A DNA stretch of 64,000 nt, taken from Pararhodobacter zhoushanensis (lineage in GTDB: Bacteria > Pseudomonadota > Alphaproteobacteria > Rhodobacterales > Rhodobacteraceae). The notes beneath the pieces were generated by a model. The model made no database searches. It saw nothing but the letters and a program-made list of their open reading frames with translations, and was not told the DNA's origin. The position numbers and the translations under genes were made by a program. Where the stretch lies: NCBI RefSeq assembly GCF_003990445.1, contig NZ_REEZ01000016.1, forward strand, positions 39,498 through 103,497. Direction: 5' to 3'. Shown here one piece after another: positions 1 through 10,087 of this stretch (positions are counted from its first letter, which is position 1; every line of letters begins with the position of its first letter).

Positions 1-2656
1 CCAGATTGATTTCCTGGGACTTCAAGAGGTCGACCTCAAAGACGACATCATCCCAGTCGATCGTTGACTCAACCTGCTCGGCGCTCGTCTTTTCACGGCG
101 AAGCCAATCCCGGATGTCATTGTAGATCGAACGGTAGTCCTGGACCTTTCGGTCAGCAGGCATCTCGATGCTCTTGAGCCCGTCAACGTCATCATCACTC
201 AAATGATGCCGCTCCTTGAACGCTCTCACCGCTTCGGCGTCACTCTCGTCAATCTCCTGAAGCTCTCTTAGGCTGGAGAACTCATCATAATTCTGAAGGG
301 TATTCTCAACGCGGAGATACTCGCCGAACAGCTTCGCAAAGGCCTTCTTGTCCGCTTCCTTTTCGATGGCGGCGGGGTTCGGGAAACGCTCTTCCAGCTC
401 ACGGACGACATCGACAAAGCCTCGCCGCGCCTCGCCTGTCGTCTGGTCCGTAAAACCTTCCATGTATTCTGAGTAACTCTTCTCCAGAACGACGTTCTTG
501 GTATTGGCGTTGCCGAAGAGTGTGATCGCCTTGACGGTCGCCTCTTCCAGGTCGCGGAAGGTAACGATGTTGCCGAAAGACTTGGTCGCATCATAAATGC
601 GGTTGGTGCGGGAGTAGGCTTGTATAAGGCCGTGAAAACGCAGGTTCTTGTCCACGAACAGCGTGTTCAGAGTCGGCGCGTCAAAGCCGGTCAGGAACAT
701 GCCAACCACAATGAGCAAGTCGACTTCCTTGGACTTCACCCGTTTCGCCAGATCCCGGTAATAATTCTGGAAGCCTTTGCTATCGACGCTGAAATTCGTT
801 CGGAAATAGGCGTTGTAGTCCGCGATGGCGACGTTCAGGAATTCCTTGGCGCTGCTGTTCAGCGCCGAAACCTCAAAACTCTCGTCAGGAATGTCGCCAA
901 TCGCATCCTGTTCTTCGTTGGCCGCGAATGAAAAGATGGTCGCGATCTTCAAGGGCTTGTCGCTACCGTCCTGCAGCGTATTCAGCTTTTCATAATAGAG
1001 CTTGGCTGCATCAACGCTGCTCACCGCGAACATGGCGTTGAAGCCCTTATTGTCTCCATAGAGACGATGCGTCTTGCGGCGGAAGTTTTCGAGAATGTAC
1101 TGGGAAATCTCGGCGATCCGTTCGGGGTGCTGAAGAGCTTGCCGGTTTTCGGCGGCGGTCAGCTTCTTTTCGTCCTGTTCGGTTTCGATCGCTTTGAACT
1201 GCGGGCGCACATCGTTGTAATCGACCTTGAACTTCAGCACCTTCTCGTCGCGGATCGCGTCGGTGATCACATAAGAATGAAGTTCGCTTCCGAATACGCT
1301 GGCCGTCGTCTCCGCACCCGAAGCATTTTCCGGAAAGATCGGTGTGCCGGTGAAGCCGAACTGGCAGAACTGCTTGAACTTCCGATTGAGGTTCTTCTGT
1401 GCCTCACCAAACTGGCTGCGATGGCACTCGTCGAAAATGAAGACGACGCGCTGGGTGTAGACCGGCAGGTCGCCCTCGCTCTTCATCAAATTGTTGAGCT
1501 TCTGGATGGTCGTGACGATGATCCTGTTGTCGTCCTTGGAGAGGTTCTGCTTCAACCCGGCTGTACTGTCCGATCCATTGACGCTGTCTGGCGAGAAGCG
1601 CTGATACTCCTTCATCGTTTGGAAATCGAGGTCCTTGCGGTCGACCACGAAAAAGACCTTGTCGATGAAATCGAGTTCAGTGGCGAGGCGGGCCGCCTTG
1701 AAGCTGGTCAGCGTCTTGCCTGAGCCCGTAGTGTGCCAGACATATCCGCCGCTTTCCGGCTTTCTAAGCGTCTTGCCTTCGAACGAGCTTCTGATCTTTC
1801 GTAAGATTCGTTCCGTCGCCGCGATCTGATAGGGGCGCATCACCAGCAGCGTGTCGCTGACATCAAAGACGGAATAATCGAGCAACACCTTCAACAGTGT
1901 GCGCTTCTCGAAGAAGGTCGCCGTAAAATCCTTTAGGTCCCGGATCAGGCTGTTATCCGCCTGCGCCCAGTTCATCGTGAAGTCGAAACTGTTCTTGTCG
2001 CGCTTGGTCGTATTGGCGAAGTAGCGCGTATCCGTGCCGTTCGAGATCACGAAGATCTGGAGGTACTTGAAGAGCGAACTGTCCGAGTTGAAGCTCTCCT
2101 TGCTATAACGGTGGATCTGGTTGAACGCCTCCCGAATGGCGACGCCGCGCTTTTTCAGCTCGACCTGCACCAGCGGCAGCCCGTTCACAAGGATGGTCAC
2201 ATCGTAGCGGTTCGCGTGGGTTCCTGCCTGCTCGAACTGCTTGATGACCTGTATCTTGTTGCGGCAGACTTGACGCTTATCGACGAGATAGATGTTCTGA
2301 ATCCTGCCGTCATCGAAGACGAAATCGAAGATGTAGTCGTCATGGAGTTTGCGGGCTTTGTCCGTCACGCTGTCGCTGGGCTTGTCCAAATAGGTTTCGA
2401 CGAAGCGCGCCCACTCCTTATCGGTAAACTGAACATCATTGAGCGCCTGCAGCTGCACGCGCACATTGGCCAGCATGGCGTCTGTTGATTTCAGGTCAGG
2501 CAGATGCTCATAGCCCTGATTGCGCAGGTCCTGAACAAGCTCGCGCTCCAGGTCGCCCTCAGACTGATAGCTGTCAGCCGCCTCCCAGGCGCGCACGTAC
2601 TTGTCCAGAACGATAAAGCGATTGGTCTCGGCGATCGGGGTCGTCTGCTCAGGCAT
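1..2656 (-). CDS. hsdR: Type I restriction enzyme R subunit (partial, C-terminus off the window)
   Basis: This is the motor and nuclease subunit of a type I restriction enzyme; it cuts DNA after ATP-driven translocation. The frame is open from an ATG at 2656 to the left edge, giving about 885 residues of a family that usually exceeds 1000. An N-terminal RecB-type nuclease region shows VQVELKKRG near residue 160. The helicase core has Walker [11 protein letters not shown] near residue 310 and a DECH box ([13 protein letters not shown]) near 410. The start ATG overlaps the end of prrC by 8 nt, so translation is coupled. Base composition is lower in GC than the chromosomal genes to the right, consistent with transfer. 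The missing C-terminus normally contacts the methylase. The family call is secure; intactness beyond the edge cannot be judged. Confidence 0.95.
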   Translation of the reverse strand, partial: MPEQTTPIAETNRFIVLDKYVRAWEAADSYQSEGDLERELVQDLRNQGYEHLPDLKSTDAMLANVRVQLQALNDVQFTDKEWARFVETYLDKPSDSVTDKARKLHDDYIFDFVFDDGRIQNIYLVDKRQVCRNKIQVIKQFEQAGTHANRYDVTILVNGLPLVQVELKKRGVAIREAFNQIHRYSKESFNSDSSLFKYLQIFVISNGTDTRYFANTTKRDKNSFDFTMNWAQADNSLIRDLKDFTATFFEKRTLLKVLLDYSVFDVSDTLLVMRPYQIAATERILRKIRSSFEGKTLRKPESGGYVWHTTGSGKTLTSFKAARLATELDFIDKVFFVVDRKDLDFQTMKEYQRFSPDSVNGSDSTAGLKQNLSKDDNRIIVTTIQKLNNLMKSEGDLPVYTQRVVFIFDECHRSQFGEAQKNLNRKFKQFCQFGFTGTPIFPENASGAETTASVFGSELHSYVITDAIRDEKVLKFKVDYNDVRPQFKAIETEQDEKKLTAAENRQALQHPERIAEISQYILENFRRKTHRLYGDNKGFNAMFAVSSVDAAKLYYEKLNTLQDGSDKPLKIATIFSFAANEEQDAIGDIPDESFEVSALNSSAKEFLNVAIADYNAYFRTNFSVDSKGFQNYYRDLAKRVKSKEVDLLIVVGMFLTGFDAPTLNTLFVDKNLRFHGLIQAYSRTNRIYDATKSFGNIVTFRDLEEATVKAITLFGNANTKNVVLEKSYSEYMEGFTDQTTGEARRGFVDVVRELEERFPNPAAIEKEADKKAFAKLFGEYLRVENTLQNYDEFSSLRELQEIDESDAEAVRAFKERHHLSDDDVDGLKSIEMPADRKVQDYRSIYNDIRDWLRREKTSAEQVESTIDWDDVVFEVDLLKSQEINL

Positions 2657-3809
2657 TCGGGGCCTCCTCCTGCCAATAGCTGTAATTGTTGCGCAAATGC
2701 TCCAGCAGGAGCTTCACCGTCTGCTTTTCCTGCGGCGACGGCTCGGCAATGGCCTCGCTAGAGAGCGTACTATGGCTCGTAAACTGAATGATGCGGTTCA
2801 GGTAAAGTTGCTGGTCGCCCGGCAGCAACTCTGACCATCGCGGATAGCCCAGAAAGTTCGATGTCTTTTCATAGAGATTGCGCAGCAGTGTGAAATGATA
2901 GCGCTCGATCTTGTCCGCCGCGATTGCCTCCTCCAGCGTCCGCTTGAGGTAAAGGTGATACGAAAAGCTCTGGTTGGAATCGCCATTCTTCGCGTCTAGC
3001 TCAAAGGTTCCATCCTCCAGCCTTTTCAGCATGTAGCAGGTTTTTTTCCCCAACTCATTGAACAGCACGTTAAAGAACAGCGGGCTGTGGGTCGTGATGA
3101 TGAACTTCAGGCCGTTCACGCTTTCACTTCTCTTGATGAGGTCGGCGACATCGACGGCAAGCTGAATGAGATGGTTCTCGTCGAGCGAGCTAACCGGGTC
3201 ATCGATGAATATGTATTCGAGATCGTTGAACTGATCCGTCTCGCGCTCATCGACTTCGGCGACATTGCGGGTGCTGATGACCTGATCCAGCAGGCAATAA
3301 AAAATGCTCCAGATGAAGTTGCTTTCTTCACCCTTCGATATTTTGAGACGTTCTGGGTTGGTCGCCGGATCTTGCCCCAGTGTGAAGATCACTTCGGAAA
3401 ATGCCGGGACGGCAATCTCTTTGTTGTCCTTGTCCCTGGTTTTGTATTCCTCATTGAAGCGGGGCGTAAGGTTCTGCTGGGTGTAACGCTGAAACACGGT
3501 AATCACATTGAGGTCGAGCCCAAGATCTTCGAAGGCGGACCTGGTGAACGCATTCGGCTGAATGCAAAGCTTCCGCTCGGTATCGCCGGTCAGATCATTG
3601 TCCCAGTAAAAGAGGTCTTCGGTGAAGGCGTTGTAGTAGAGCACCTTAGGGCGATAATCGTCGTCCCGTTCTTCGGTCTTCGGGTCGATTAGCTCTCTGA
3701 ATGCGCGGGAGAGACGGGTCTTTCCAGACGCATTGAACGCGTAAATCAGCTGCACCTTTTTATCGGCGTCCCGCAGCAACTGCGCGATCTCGGTCAGCGT
3801 GTGTCCCAT
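2649..3809 (-). CDS. prrC: PrrC-type tRNA-Lys anticodon nuclease
   Basis: This 386-residue protein matches E. coli PrrC (about 396 aa), the latent anticodon nuclease kept silent by a type IC restriction complex and released when a phage blocks restriction. The N-terminal ABC-type ATPase has a Walker A-like AFNASGKT (24-31), signature [10 protein letters not shown] (156-165), Walker B YIFIDDP (199-205), D-loop SSLD (207-210) and switch His241. The C-terminal nuclease half holds R310, E314 (RNLYE) and H346 (FTSHSTLS), which align at a constant offset of 10 with the E. coli triad R320/E324/H356 as I recall it. D277 (GDSNQSF) aligns with the reported anticodon-recognition D287. It sits between the methylase and hsdR, as in the E. 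coli prr locus. Its ATG abuts the hsdMS stop (TAAATG). Activity is inferred. Confidence 0.93.
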   Translation of the reverse strand: MGHTLTEIAQLLRDADKKVQLIYAFNASGKTRLSRAFRELIDPKTEERDDDYRPKVLYYNAFTEDLFYWDNDLTGDTERKLCIQPNAFTRSAFEDLGLDLNVITVFQRYTQQNLTPRFNEEYKTRDKDNKEIAVPAFSEVIFTLGQDPATNPERLKISKGEESNFIWSIFYCLLDQVISTRNVAEVDERETDQFNDLEYIFIDDPVSSLDENHLIQLAVDVADLIKRSESVNGLKFIITTHSPLFFNVLFNELGKKTCYMLKRLEDGTFELDAKNGDSNQSFSYHLYLKRTLEEAIAADKIERYHFTLLRNLYEKTSNFLGYPRWSELLPGDQQLYLNRIIQFTSHSTLSSEAIAEPSPQEKQTVKLLLEHLRNNYSYWQEEAPNA

Positions 3810-5981
3810 TTAAGTCGCCATGTCATCAGGTTTGGGGAAGCTTAGGAGCAGATCGCGGTAGTGGGTGTACTGTTTTTTGCGGGCACTAAGCTCGGCACTA
3901 AGCTCGGCGGCAAGCGCGGCGAAGCTGTCGAGTATCCGAACAATCTCCCCCTGTATCGCCAACGACTTCTCTGGATCACTGGGGCATGGGATGGGGACGG
4001 TGATCTGAACCAAATTCCCTTTCGTCAGCTTTGCCCGCCCTTTGCTCGACAAGAAGGGAAGGAAGTTGGTCGTCGTCAAACAGTGGAAAAGGAACCGCGT
4101 ATCGACCGCGTCCGTTCCTCGCACAACATGAACATGGTTGTTGGCCCAGAATTTACCGGAGACATATTGGATTGAGTAGTTCTCGAGACTTGCTGAACCG
4201 TCCTCAGCGATGAGGACGTATTCGCCGTTGTGGGTGTGGCCATCGACGTAATCCTGAATGTTGTTAGCGCCGTAGTAGGGGATATCTCCAGCTGCACGCA
4301 ATGATGCTTTGACCGGCCTGCGGGCAGTATTGGCAAGCTCGAAATAGTTGTCATCACCGAGCGGCACCCACGCCACCTCAGCCCCATTCAGCAGCTTATC
4401 CAGAAAACCCGCCGCACTCATGGACTGAGCCTCGTTGGCGTCAATCTCCACAATGATGGCGTCGATATTAGTGCGTAGCTGATCGATCTTCTCAACCTTG
4501 GCTTTGATCTCCTCATTCAGCTCACCAATGTTGACGATCTCGCGCGTATCACGCGGCTCGACATAGGAGCTGACCGAGAGGTTGTAGCCCCGCTCCACGA
4601 CGGTCTCATACGGGACCGAGGCGGCGACATGGTCGACGTCTTGCTTGCTATCAAAAATCTCCATCACCCGCCCGATGTGTTCGTCCGTCATCAGATTGGT
4701 GTTGGTGGCCTTTTTGAAAAACTCCTCTCCCGTAGCGTCGATGAATTGGATGGCCGTGTCGGTCTTGTTCTTCGCGAGGACCAGGATCGTCACCGCGATG
4801 GTCGTTCCGTAGAAAAGGTTGGAGGCGAGCGCAATCACCGTCTCGACATAGTTGTTGTCGACCAGATACTGCCGGATCTTCTTCTCCGCGCCGTCGCGAT
4901 AGAAGATCCCCGGAAAGCAGACAATCGCCGCGCGACCCTTGGCTGACAGGTAACTCAGGGCATGGAGTACAAAGGCAAAATCCGCCTTTGATTTGGGCGC
5001 CAGCACGCCAGCGGGCGCGAAGCGGTCATCATTGATCAGCGTCGGGTCATCCGAACCGATCCATTTCACCGAATATGGCGGATTGGAGACGATGGCATCA
5101 AAGGGCTTGTCGTCCTGAAAGTGGGGCTGGGTGAGCGTGTCACCGCGCTGGATATTGAACTTGTCGTAATTGATGTTGTGCAGGAACATGTTCATGCGGG
5201 CAAGGTTGTAGGTCGTGTGGTTGATCTCCTGCCCGAAAAAGCCCTCTTCGATGATGTGTGCGTCGAAGTGCTTCTTGGCTTGCAGCAGCAGGGAACCGGA
5301 GCCGCAGGCCGGGTCGTAAATCTTGTTGACTTTTTCCTGCCCATGCATGGCGAGCTGCGCAATGAGCTTCGAGACATGTTGTGGGGTAAAAAATTCCCCG
5401 CCGGACTTGCCCGCATTGGCGGCGTAGTTCGAGATCAGGAATTCATAGGCATCGCCGAACAGATCAATCTGACTGTTGTGGAAGTCTCCGAAATCCAGCT
5501 CCGCAACGCGCTTCAACACTTTTGCCAAGCGGCTATTCTTTTCCGTGACTGTGTTGCCCAGGCGCGTGCTGGTCGTGTCAAAGTCGGCGAACAGGCCCTT
5601 GATGTCCAGCTCAGAGGGGTAGCCATTGGCGGAGGATTCGATCGCCGCAAAAACCTGAGCGAGATCGGTGTTGAGGCTATCATTGGTGTTAGCGTTCTTC
5701 GCGACATTGGCGAACAGCTGGCTGGGATAGATGAAATAGCCCTTGGTCTTGATGGCGTCGTCCTTGATGTCATCGGTGACGACATTGTCGGGAAGACCAG
5801 CGTAGTTGATGCTCTCGTCATCCGCCGCGATGTAAGCAGCGAAATTCTCGCTGATAAAGCGGTAAAAGAGCGTGCCGAGGACATATTGTTTGAAGTCCCA
5901 GCCATCGACTGAGCCGCGCACATCGTTCGCAATGTCCCAGATTTTCCGTTGTAGCGCCGCACGTTGTTCCTGGCCGGTCAT
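3810..5981 (-). CDS. hsdM: Fused type I methylase and single-TRD specificity subunit (HsdM-HsdS)
   Basis: A 723-residue fusion. Residues 1 to about 520 are a type I N6-adenine methylase: HsdM N-terminal domain, AdoMet motif DPACGSG (223-229) and catalytic NPPY (300-303). Residues of about 535 to 670 form one target-recognition domain of the HsdS type, followed by a helical spacer (676-712) like an HsdS conserved region. HsdS normally carries two such domains in a separate protein of about 400 aa; only one is present here and no separate hsdS occurs in the window. Two fused chains should therefore supply the two half-sites, predicting a palindromic bipartite target. The ATG overlaps the stop of the upstream HTH gene (ATGA), and the TAA touches the prrC start. 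Methylation protects host DNA and, with HsdR, holds PrrC inactive. Confidence 0.92.
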   Translation of the reverse strand: MTGQEQRAALQRKIWDIANDVRGSVDGWDFKQYVLGTLFYRFISENFAAYIAADDESINYAGLPDNVVTDDIKDDAIKTKGYFIYPSQLFANVAKNANTNDSLNTDLAQVFAAIESSANGYPSELDIKGLFADFDTTSTRLGNTVTEKNSRLAKVLKRVAELDFGDFHNSQIDLFGDAYEFLISNYAANAGKSGGEFFTPQHVSKLIAQLAMHGQEKVNKIYDPACGSGSLLLQAKKHFDAHIIEEGFFGQEINHTTYNLARMNMFLHNINYDKFNIQRGDTLTQPHFQDDKPFDAIVSNPPYSVKWIGSDDPTLINDDRFAPAGVLAPKSKADFAFVLHALSYLSAKGRAAIVCFPGIFYRDGAEKKIRQYLVDNNYVETVIALASNLFYGTTIAVTILVLAKNKTDTAIQFIDATGEEFFKKATNTNLMTDEHIGRVMEIFDSKQDVDHVAASVPYETVVERGYNLSVSSYVEPRDTREIVNIGELNEEIKAKVEKIDQLRTNIDAIIVEIDANEAQSMSAAGFLDKLLNGAEVAWVPLGDDNYFELANTARRPVKASLRAAGDIPYYGANNIQDYVDGHTHNGEYVLIAEDGSASLENYSIQYVSGKFWANNHVHVVRGTDAVDTRFLFHCLTTTNFLPFLSSKGRAKLTKGNLVQITVPIPCPSDPEKSLAIQGEIVRILDSFAALAAELSAELSARKKQYTHYRDLLLSFPKPDDMAT

Positions 5982-6196
5982 CTCTCTTTGTCCTTCTTCG
6001 GACTGGCTTCACGCTCGATCCAGTCCTCAATATCCACGCGCCGAAACCGCCAAGTGCCGCCAACCTTGAAGCCGGGCAACTTGCTTTCGGCCGCAAGGCG
6101 GTAGGCGGTTTTCTTGTTGATCCTGAGATAGTCGGCGACTTCATCAATGGTCATGATGTCAGCTGCCATGCGAAGCACTTTCCGAAAATCATCCAT
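5978..6196 (-). CDS. Excisionase/MerR-type helix-turn-helix protein
   Basis: A 72-residue protein made almost entirely of one winged-HTH domain of the excisionase family ([21 protein letters not shown], then a [14 protein letters not shown] wing). It is the first gene of the restriction operon and overlaps hsdMS by ATGA. Genes of this type often precede hsdM and probably act as a controller or a DNA-binding accessory. Alternative in-frame starts exist at the internal ATGs MAADIM and MTIDEV, and no strong ribosome site settles the choice. It could instead be an excisionase of a larger island, but no cognate integrase lies beside it. Confidence 0.8.
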   Translation of the reverse strand: MDDFRKVLRMAADIMTIDEVADYLRINKKTAYRLAAESKLPGFKVGGTWRFRRVDIEDWIEREASPKKDKER

Positions 6197-6625
6197 TTTG
6201 AGATTTCTATGGAAATTTGCGGATTCCTACAAGGGGGGAATTCCAAGCGATTTCAGAGTTCTGATGAGATCGGGCTGGCTTTGGGTGTGTCGCTCCTTGT
6301 ATTTGGGTTGCGTCGGCGTTTTAGATGTCCTGACACCTGAGCCGTGTCACCGCCCAAGCCCTCTAGCTCTGCCCACGGTCCAGTCGCTGCCGCCTGTACG
6401 TAGAGACTGCGAGTTCGACTGCCCCTTGATTTTGCTAATGCAGCGAACGGCGGGTTCGACGGGCCGCATCGCAGCAACAAGACCGCACAGTGGAGGTCGG
6501 CTATGGGCCGTCAGCCGCCGCTAGGGCTTTTCGATACTTGGAATGTTCACATGGCTTGCGCCAAGCATAACGAACACCGTCGCCTGGCGCCGCTGCCCGG
6601 TGCTCGAACGGCGCAACTGTCTCGC
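6197..6625. other. Intergenic junction between restriction operon and phage element
   Basis: About 430 bases without a convincing gene. The left part must hold the promoter of the leftward restriction operon; an A/T-rich stretch on the minus strand just upstream of 6196 is a plausible -10 region. The remainder (about 6250-6620) shows no conserved frame, no tRNA fragment and no long exact repeat of the sequence around the integrase at 21650-21850. It probably contains the left boundary of the phage-like element, but I cannot point to an att core. Confidence 0.4.
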
Positions 6626-7027
6626 TTAAATCTTCGGGTCGGGCACAAACTGCAAGCTCTGCCCGGCAAGGATTGCCTCGGCATTCCACGCGGTCTGCAT
6701 CGGCCCAGCGACCGAGAACACGCTCATGCTCTGCGCGGCAGCGATCGCGCTGCCCTCGGTGATGCCCGGCGTATCACCCCAGTTGACCTGCGGCATGGCA
6801 TCGCCAGCCGCCATCAGCCGCCACATGGTTTCCAGTTCCGCCGTGGCGCTCATGTCCTGCATCAGGCGATGCGTCGGCGCGGTCTCAAACGTTGCGCCAG
6901 GATCTTTCGCGCAGACCTTCCGGCCCCGCGTGAAGCTGTTCGGTCCTCTGCCCATTGCGTCAAAGACGATGGACAGCTTCTCGGCCTGAGCCTCTGGCAC
7001 GATGATGATGCACGGTACATTGGCCAT
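6626..7027 (-). CDS. Hypothetical phage protein, last gene of the late operon
   Basis: A 133-residue protein starting one base after the LamG gene ends, so it is cotranscribed with it. It is soluble, begins MANVPCIIIVPEAQAEKL, and shows no membrane segment or motif I recognise. Its place directly after the fibre-like gene suggests an accessory or chaperone of the tip module, which is an inference from position only. It is the last phage-type gene before the restriction locus. Confidence 0.65.
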   Translation of the reverse strand: MANVPCIIIVPEAQAEKLSIVFDAMGRGPNSFTRGRKVCAKDPGATFETAPTHRLMQDMSATAELETMWRLMAAGDAMPQVNWGDTPGITEGSAIAAAQSMSVFSVAGPMQTAWNAEAILAGQSLQFVPDPKI

Positions 7028-7028
7028 G

Positions 7029-8171
7029 TCAGGCGCTCCAATAGTTGTGAAGTTTCAGGATTTCGGTGGGGGTGAGCACGCGGTCGCTCGCGAGAGCGTC
7101 AGAGATAAGCCCAGAGAAGAGGAATAGCGGGGTTCCATTGATGTTCAGTCCGCCCAGCGTCACCCCAAGTCCATTGGACGTAGGGCCACTCTGGGGGGCA
7201 CTGTAAACTTCCACCCCGTCAGCATAGAGGTTCACTGTGGACCCATCCCACGTGATCTCCCCGGTGCGCCAGCCGTTACCAAGGTCCGGCCCGCCAAAGA
7301 TGATGCTCGGTGAATTTTCGCCAACACCCCCAGATATTTGCCCATTCGCGTGCCTGGTGAGATAGGCGCGATTGTTGGCACCTGATGAGCCTATGATGCC
7401 TCGAGTTCCCGTCGCCCCTTGCGAGGCCTTGAAACGCGCCGCCAGCGTTCCGGCAACGCCCGGTTTGAACGTAGTCTCCAGCCGGTCATCGCTGCCGTCG
7501 AAAGACAGACCTGTGCTCTGGTATGTCGGGCGCGCACCCGCTGTGGGCTGTACGCCGTGGTAGCCGGGGATTTCACGCACCGAGATGTTGCCGATCTCGA
7601 CGTACTGCCCGGCTTCGGACGGCACGGCGATGCAGCCGACATACATGGTTTCCACCGTCGCGACGAACACCTCATCAAAATCAAACGAGGAAGAAAGCAA
7701 CGACCCTGACGGGAGAGTCGCCAAGTGACCAACGCGATTTGAGATGGCGCCGACAGTGCCCGCAAAGCCAGTCTGGGTCACACGATAGAAGTTACCGACC
7801 ACAAGACCGGTGATCTCTTGAGAAACCCCCATTGCCGCCGTCGACGCTGCGGTAACGCGGATGCGCCCGCCTGCCGAGGTGATAACCTCCGATCCCCGCG
7901 CCGCCAACCAACCGTCGACCGCCGCGCCGTCGCCGTTGATCACCCTTTCCGGCCCAGGCTCCGGACCCGGTGTCTTGCTCAGAACCAGACCGGCTGGATT
8001 TCCCGGCGCGGAAACATTCGTGATGCCCGCGCTTGTCAGGAAAAGCGTGCTCAGGTCGCGGTGGGCGAACAAAAGGCCCGTGTCGGACGGGCCGAAAATG
8101 GCGGCAGGTGTCCAGCGGCTGCGCGACCCGAATGGCGATCGCGGATCGAAGGGCGATGCGCGGTTACGCAT
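7029..8171 (-). CDS. LamG/concanavalin-like tail-fibre-type protein
   Basis: A 380-residue protein. The C-terminal part (about 220-380) has the pattern of a concanavalin/LamG jelly roll (GLSFDGSDDRLETTF, WRTGEITWDGSTVNLYADG, SDRVLTPTEILKLHNYW), a domain often used for glycan binding at phage tail tips. A middle region (about 75-200) looks like a second beta-sandwich (GAAVDGW, VGNFYRVTQTG, QYVEIGNISVREI). I chose the ATG at 8171, which overlaps the upstream stop by 8 nt; the longer frame to 8342 only extends antisense to the gene before it and has unlikely composition. In other phages such a gene follows tail genes; here it follows the portal gene almost directly. Confidence 0.72.
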   Translation of the reverse strand: MRNRASPFDPRSPFGSRSRWTPAAIFGPSDTGLLFAHRDLSTLFLTSAGITNVSAPGNPAGLVLSKTPGPEPGPERVINGDGAAVDGWLAARGSEVITSAGGRIRVTAASTAAMGVSQEITGLVVGNFYRVTQTGFAGTVGAISNRVGHLATLPSGSLLSSSFDFDEVFVATVETMYVGCIAVPSEAGQYVEIGNISVREIPGYHGVQPTAGARPTYQSTGLSFDGSDDRLETTFKPGVAGTLAARFKASQGATGTRGIIGSSGANNRAYLTRHANGQISGGVGENSPSIIFGGPDLGNGWRTGEITWDGSTVNLYADGVEVYSAPQSGPTSNGLGVTLGGLNINGTPLFLFSGLISDALASDRVLTPTEILKLHNYWSA

Positions 8172-8451
8172 GGCTGACCGAGATAGCCCCCAGCCCGGTT
8201 GCTGATCTCGCCCACACGCGTTTAGCCATCGGCAGCCCGGGGAAGAGGTCAGAGAGCGCCTCATTCCGGGCACCGGTTCCGCAGGGATAGAACCATTCGG
8301 CGAAGTCCCCGGTGGGCTCCGTGCCGCCTGTCGTTGCGGCAATCATCACCTGCGCCCCCGAGATAACCTCGAAGGAAATCGAAGCGACATCGCTCGATGT
8401 CAGCTCGGTCCACTCACCCTCGGGCAGGCTCAGCTTGGTATTACGCGGCAT
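8164..8451 (-). CDS. Small phage protein upstream of the fibre gene
   Basis: A 95-residue protein beginning MPRNTKLSLPEGEWTELTSSD and ending ALSDLFPGLPMAKRVWARSATGLGAISVSHA. The composition suggests a compact beta-rich fold, of a kind seen beside phage tail-tip genes; I do not assign a function. The chosen ATG (8451) lies inside the portal stop region, an 11-nt overlap that argues for translational coupling. The frame remains open upstream to 8508, but that extension is buried in the portal gene. It is the only gene between portal and fibre, where capsid and tail genes would normally be. Confidence 0.7.
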   Translation of the reverse strand: MPRNTKLSLPEGEWTELTSSDVASISFEVISGAQVMIAATTGGTEPTGDFAEWFYPCGTGARNEALSDLFPGLPMAKRVWARSATGLGAISVSHA

Positions 8452-10087
8452 TCTTTGCGCCTCCTTTTTTCTGTCCGCTGGCAGTATCGCCGTCGTTCGC
8501 AGGCGCATCGGCTTGATCAGCAGGCGCGGGCGGTGCGGTGCCCTTCCGGGTCAGAGCAGCCTCGATGAACTGGTCAGGGATCCCGGCCGCGCGCATCTGC
8601 TCGACGTCCTGCGCGATCTCGCGCCAGACAGTTTGAGGGTCTCGCCCCTGGTCCCGGATGTAAGACCCAAAGGACCGCATCAAGTTGTCTTTCTCGGTTA
8701 CTGCGGCGTCGACGTCAGCCCGCGGGTCGATCCACGACCAGCGCCGGGCCTGCCACAAAACTGACCGGTATTTCTCCAGGCGCTCGGGCTTCAGCGTTCC
8801 GCCGGCTGCAGTCTTGATCCGTCCGGCCAGCAATGCCCGCGGCAACCAGGCCAGGAACACCGGCTCGACTAGCATTTCGATCAGCCATTCCTGAAGACCC
8901 TTCCAGTGCTCGCGCTCGTCAAGCGCGCCTTGCCGGATCGACGAGAAGTTGACCCCCTCGAGATCATTCGCGAGGTTGTTATAGGCCACGCCCATGCCAA
9001 CCGAGATGCCGCGAAGCATTTCCTTTCTGAACGGCGCGAGCTCGCCCAGAGGATAGGTCGGGTGGTTCGGGACAGGCTCGACACCCGCGGGAAGCTCCTG
9101 CCACACGCCCGCCTCAACATCGACCTCGATCGAGGCGTCATCTTCTTCACTTTCAGGGCCATAGCCCTCAGCCCATTTGAAGAATCCGCCCTTCGCTGCT
9201 GACACCCGGGCGTTGACCAGCGCCGCCTGTTCGTATCCGGCCAACATGCGCATGCGCCATAGCGCGGTGACCATCCAGGGCAGGCCGCGCTTTTGACCCA
9301 CCATGTCCTCGACAAACCCATGAAGGATTTCAGACGCGGGAACCGTTACAAAGGATCGCCCGCCGAACGCGTAGTCCGCATCGCGCTCATCCGTGGTCGT
9401 GAACAGGTAGGCGATCGGGCGGCCATAGCGGTTGAATCTGATGCCGTGCCGGATGAACGTCCCATCTTGGCGGCGCTCTTCATCGTAATCGACCGGGCAT
9501 CGCTGCGGATCCAGCACCTGCAACGCGAAACCCCATGGACCCGCCTCTGCGCCAAAGATCGTGCGCACCATGAACTCGCCGTCCCGTGCCGCCGTGGCGG
9601 CTGCAGACTTCTGGATTGCGACGAATGAGCGCCGGCCAGTGACGTCAGCATTTTCGCGACGGCACCAGTCGCGCCAAGCTTGCTCGATCGCATCGTTCGC
9701 TTCGGTGTCGAGCGTTCCGCCCTGGTCGCGCGCCTGTGCCTGCAGCCGGATACCGACAGGACCCACCACGTTCTGCGTCACGGTCCGCAGGAAGCCACGG
9801 CCATAATCGTTGTTCAGTGCCTGGTCACGCGACCGCGCCACAACGGCGCGCTGGTTGTTTCGGATCACCGTGTCGGCTGTTACCGGCGTTGCGGTCCAGC
9901 TGGCCGACAGCCGATCTGTTGCACCGGCATCGAGGTTCCGTGCCGCAGCTCTCGCGGAAGCCATCACAGCCCGCTGACGCGCTCGCCGCACGATCCCGCC
10001 AGATTGCGGCGCAGCCGTGATGATCGGCTCAGCGCGCGCAGCGCCGGTATTACCCGCCTCTGGCGCGCCTTTCCCAAATCCGAACAT
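8441..10087 (-). CDS. Phage portal protein, lambda gpB family
   Basis: A 548-residue portal of the lambda type, the dodecameric ring through which terminase pumps DNA. Recognisable stretches include RDQALNNDYGRGFLRTVTQNVVGP (early; shortened here to its core LNNDYGRGFLRTV), VLDPQRCPVDYDE, a GRSFVTVPASEILHGF segment, ALWRMRMLAGYEQAALVNAR and the late VNFSSIRQGALDEREHWK. The tail is low-complexity and Ala/Gly/Lys rich. The ATG overlaps the preceding stop as TGATG. In lambda-like phages the next gene encodes the capsid protease or scaffold; here the next gene is a 95-aa protein. Confidence 0.93.
   Translation of the reverse strand: MFGFGKGAPEAGNTGAARAEPIITAAPQSGGIVRRARQRAVMASARAAARNLDAGATDRLSASWTATPVTADTVIRNNQRAVVARSRDQALNNDYGRGFLRTVTQNVVGPVGIRLQAQARDQGGTLDTEANDAIEQAWRDWCRRENADVTGRRSFVAIQKSAAATAARDGEFMVRTIFGAEAGPWGFALQVLDPQRCPVDYDEERRQDGTFIRHGIRFNRYGRPIAYLFTTTDERDADYAFGGRSFVTVPASEILHGFVEDMVGQKRGLPWMVTALWRMRMLAGYEQAALVNARVSAAKGGFFKWAEGYGPESEEDDASIEVDVEAGVWQELPAGVEPVPNHPTYPLGELAPFRKEMLRGISVGMGVAYNNLANDLEGVNFSSIRQGALDEREHWKGLQEWLIEMLVEPVFLAWLPRALLAGRIKTAAGGTLKPERLEKYRSVLWQARRWSWIDPRADVDAAVTEKDNLMRSFGSYIRDQGRDPQTVWREIAQDVEQMRAAGIPDQFIEAALTRKGTAPPAPADQADAPANDGDTASGQKKGGAKNAA

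Noticed and set aside
2649-3809. RloC-type nuclease rather than PrrC
   Set aside because: RloC is about twice as long with a coiled-coil and zinc hook; this protein is 386 aa and collinear with PrrC.
6400-6480. tRNA fragment or attL in the junction, because of GGGTTCGA-like sequence
   Set aside because: Only an eight-base match to the T arm of tRNA-Leu; no longer identity with 21767-21852.
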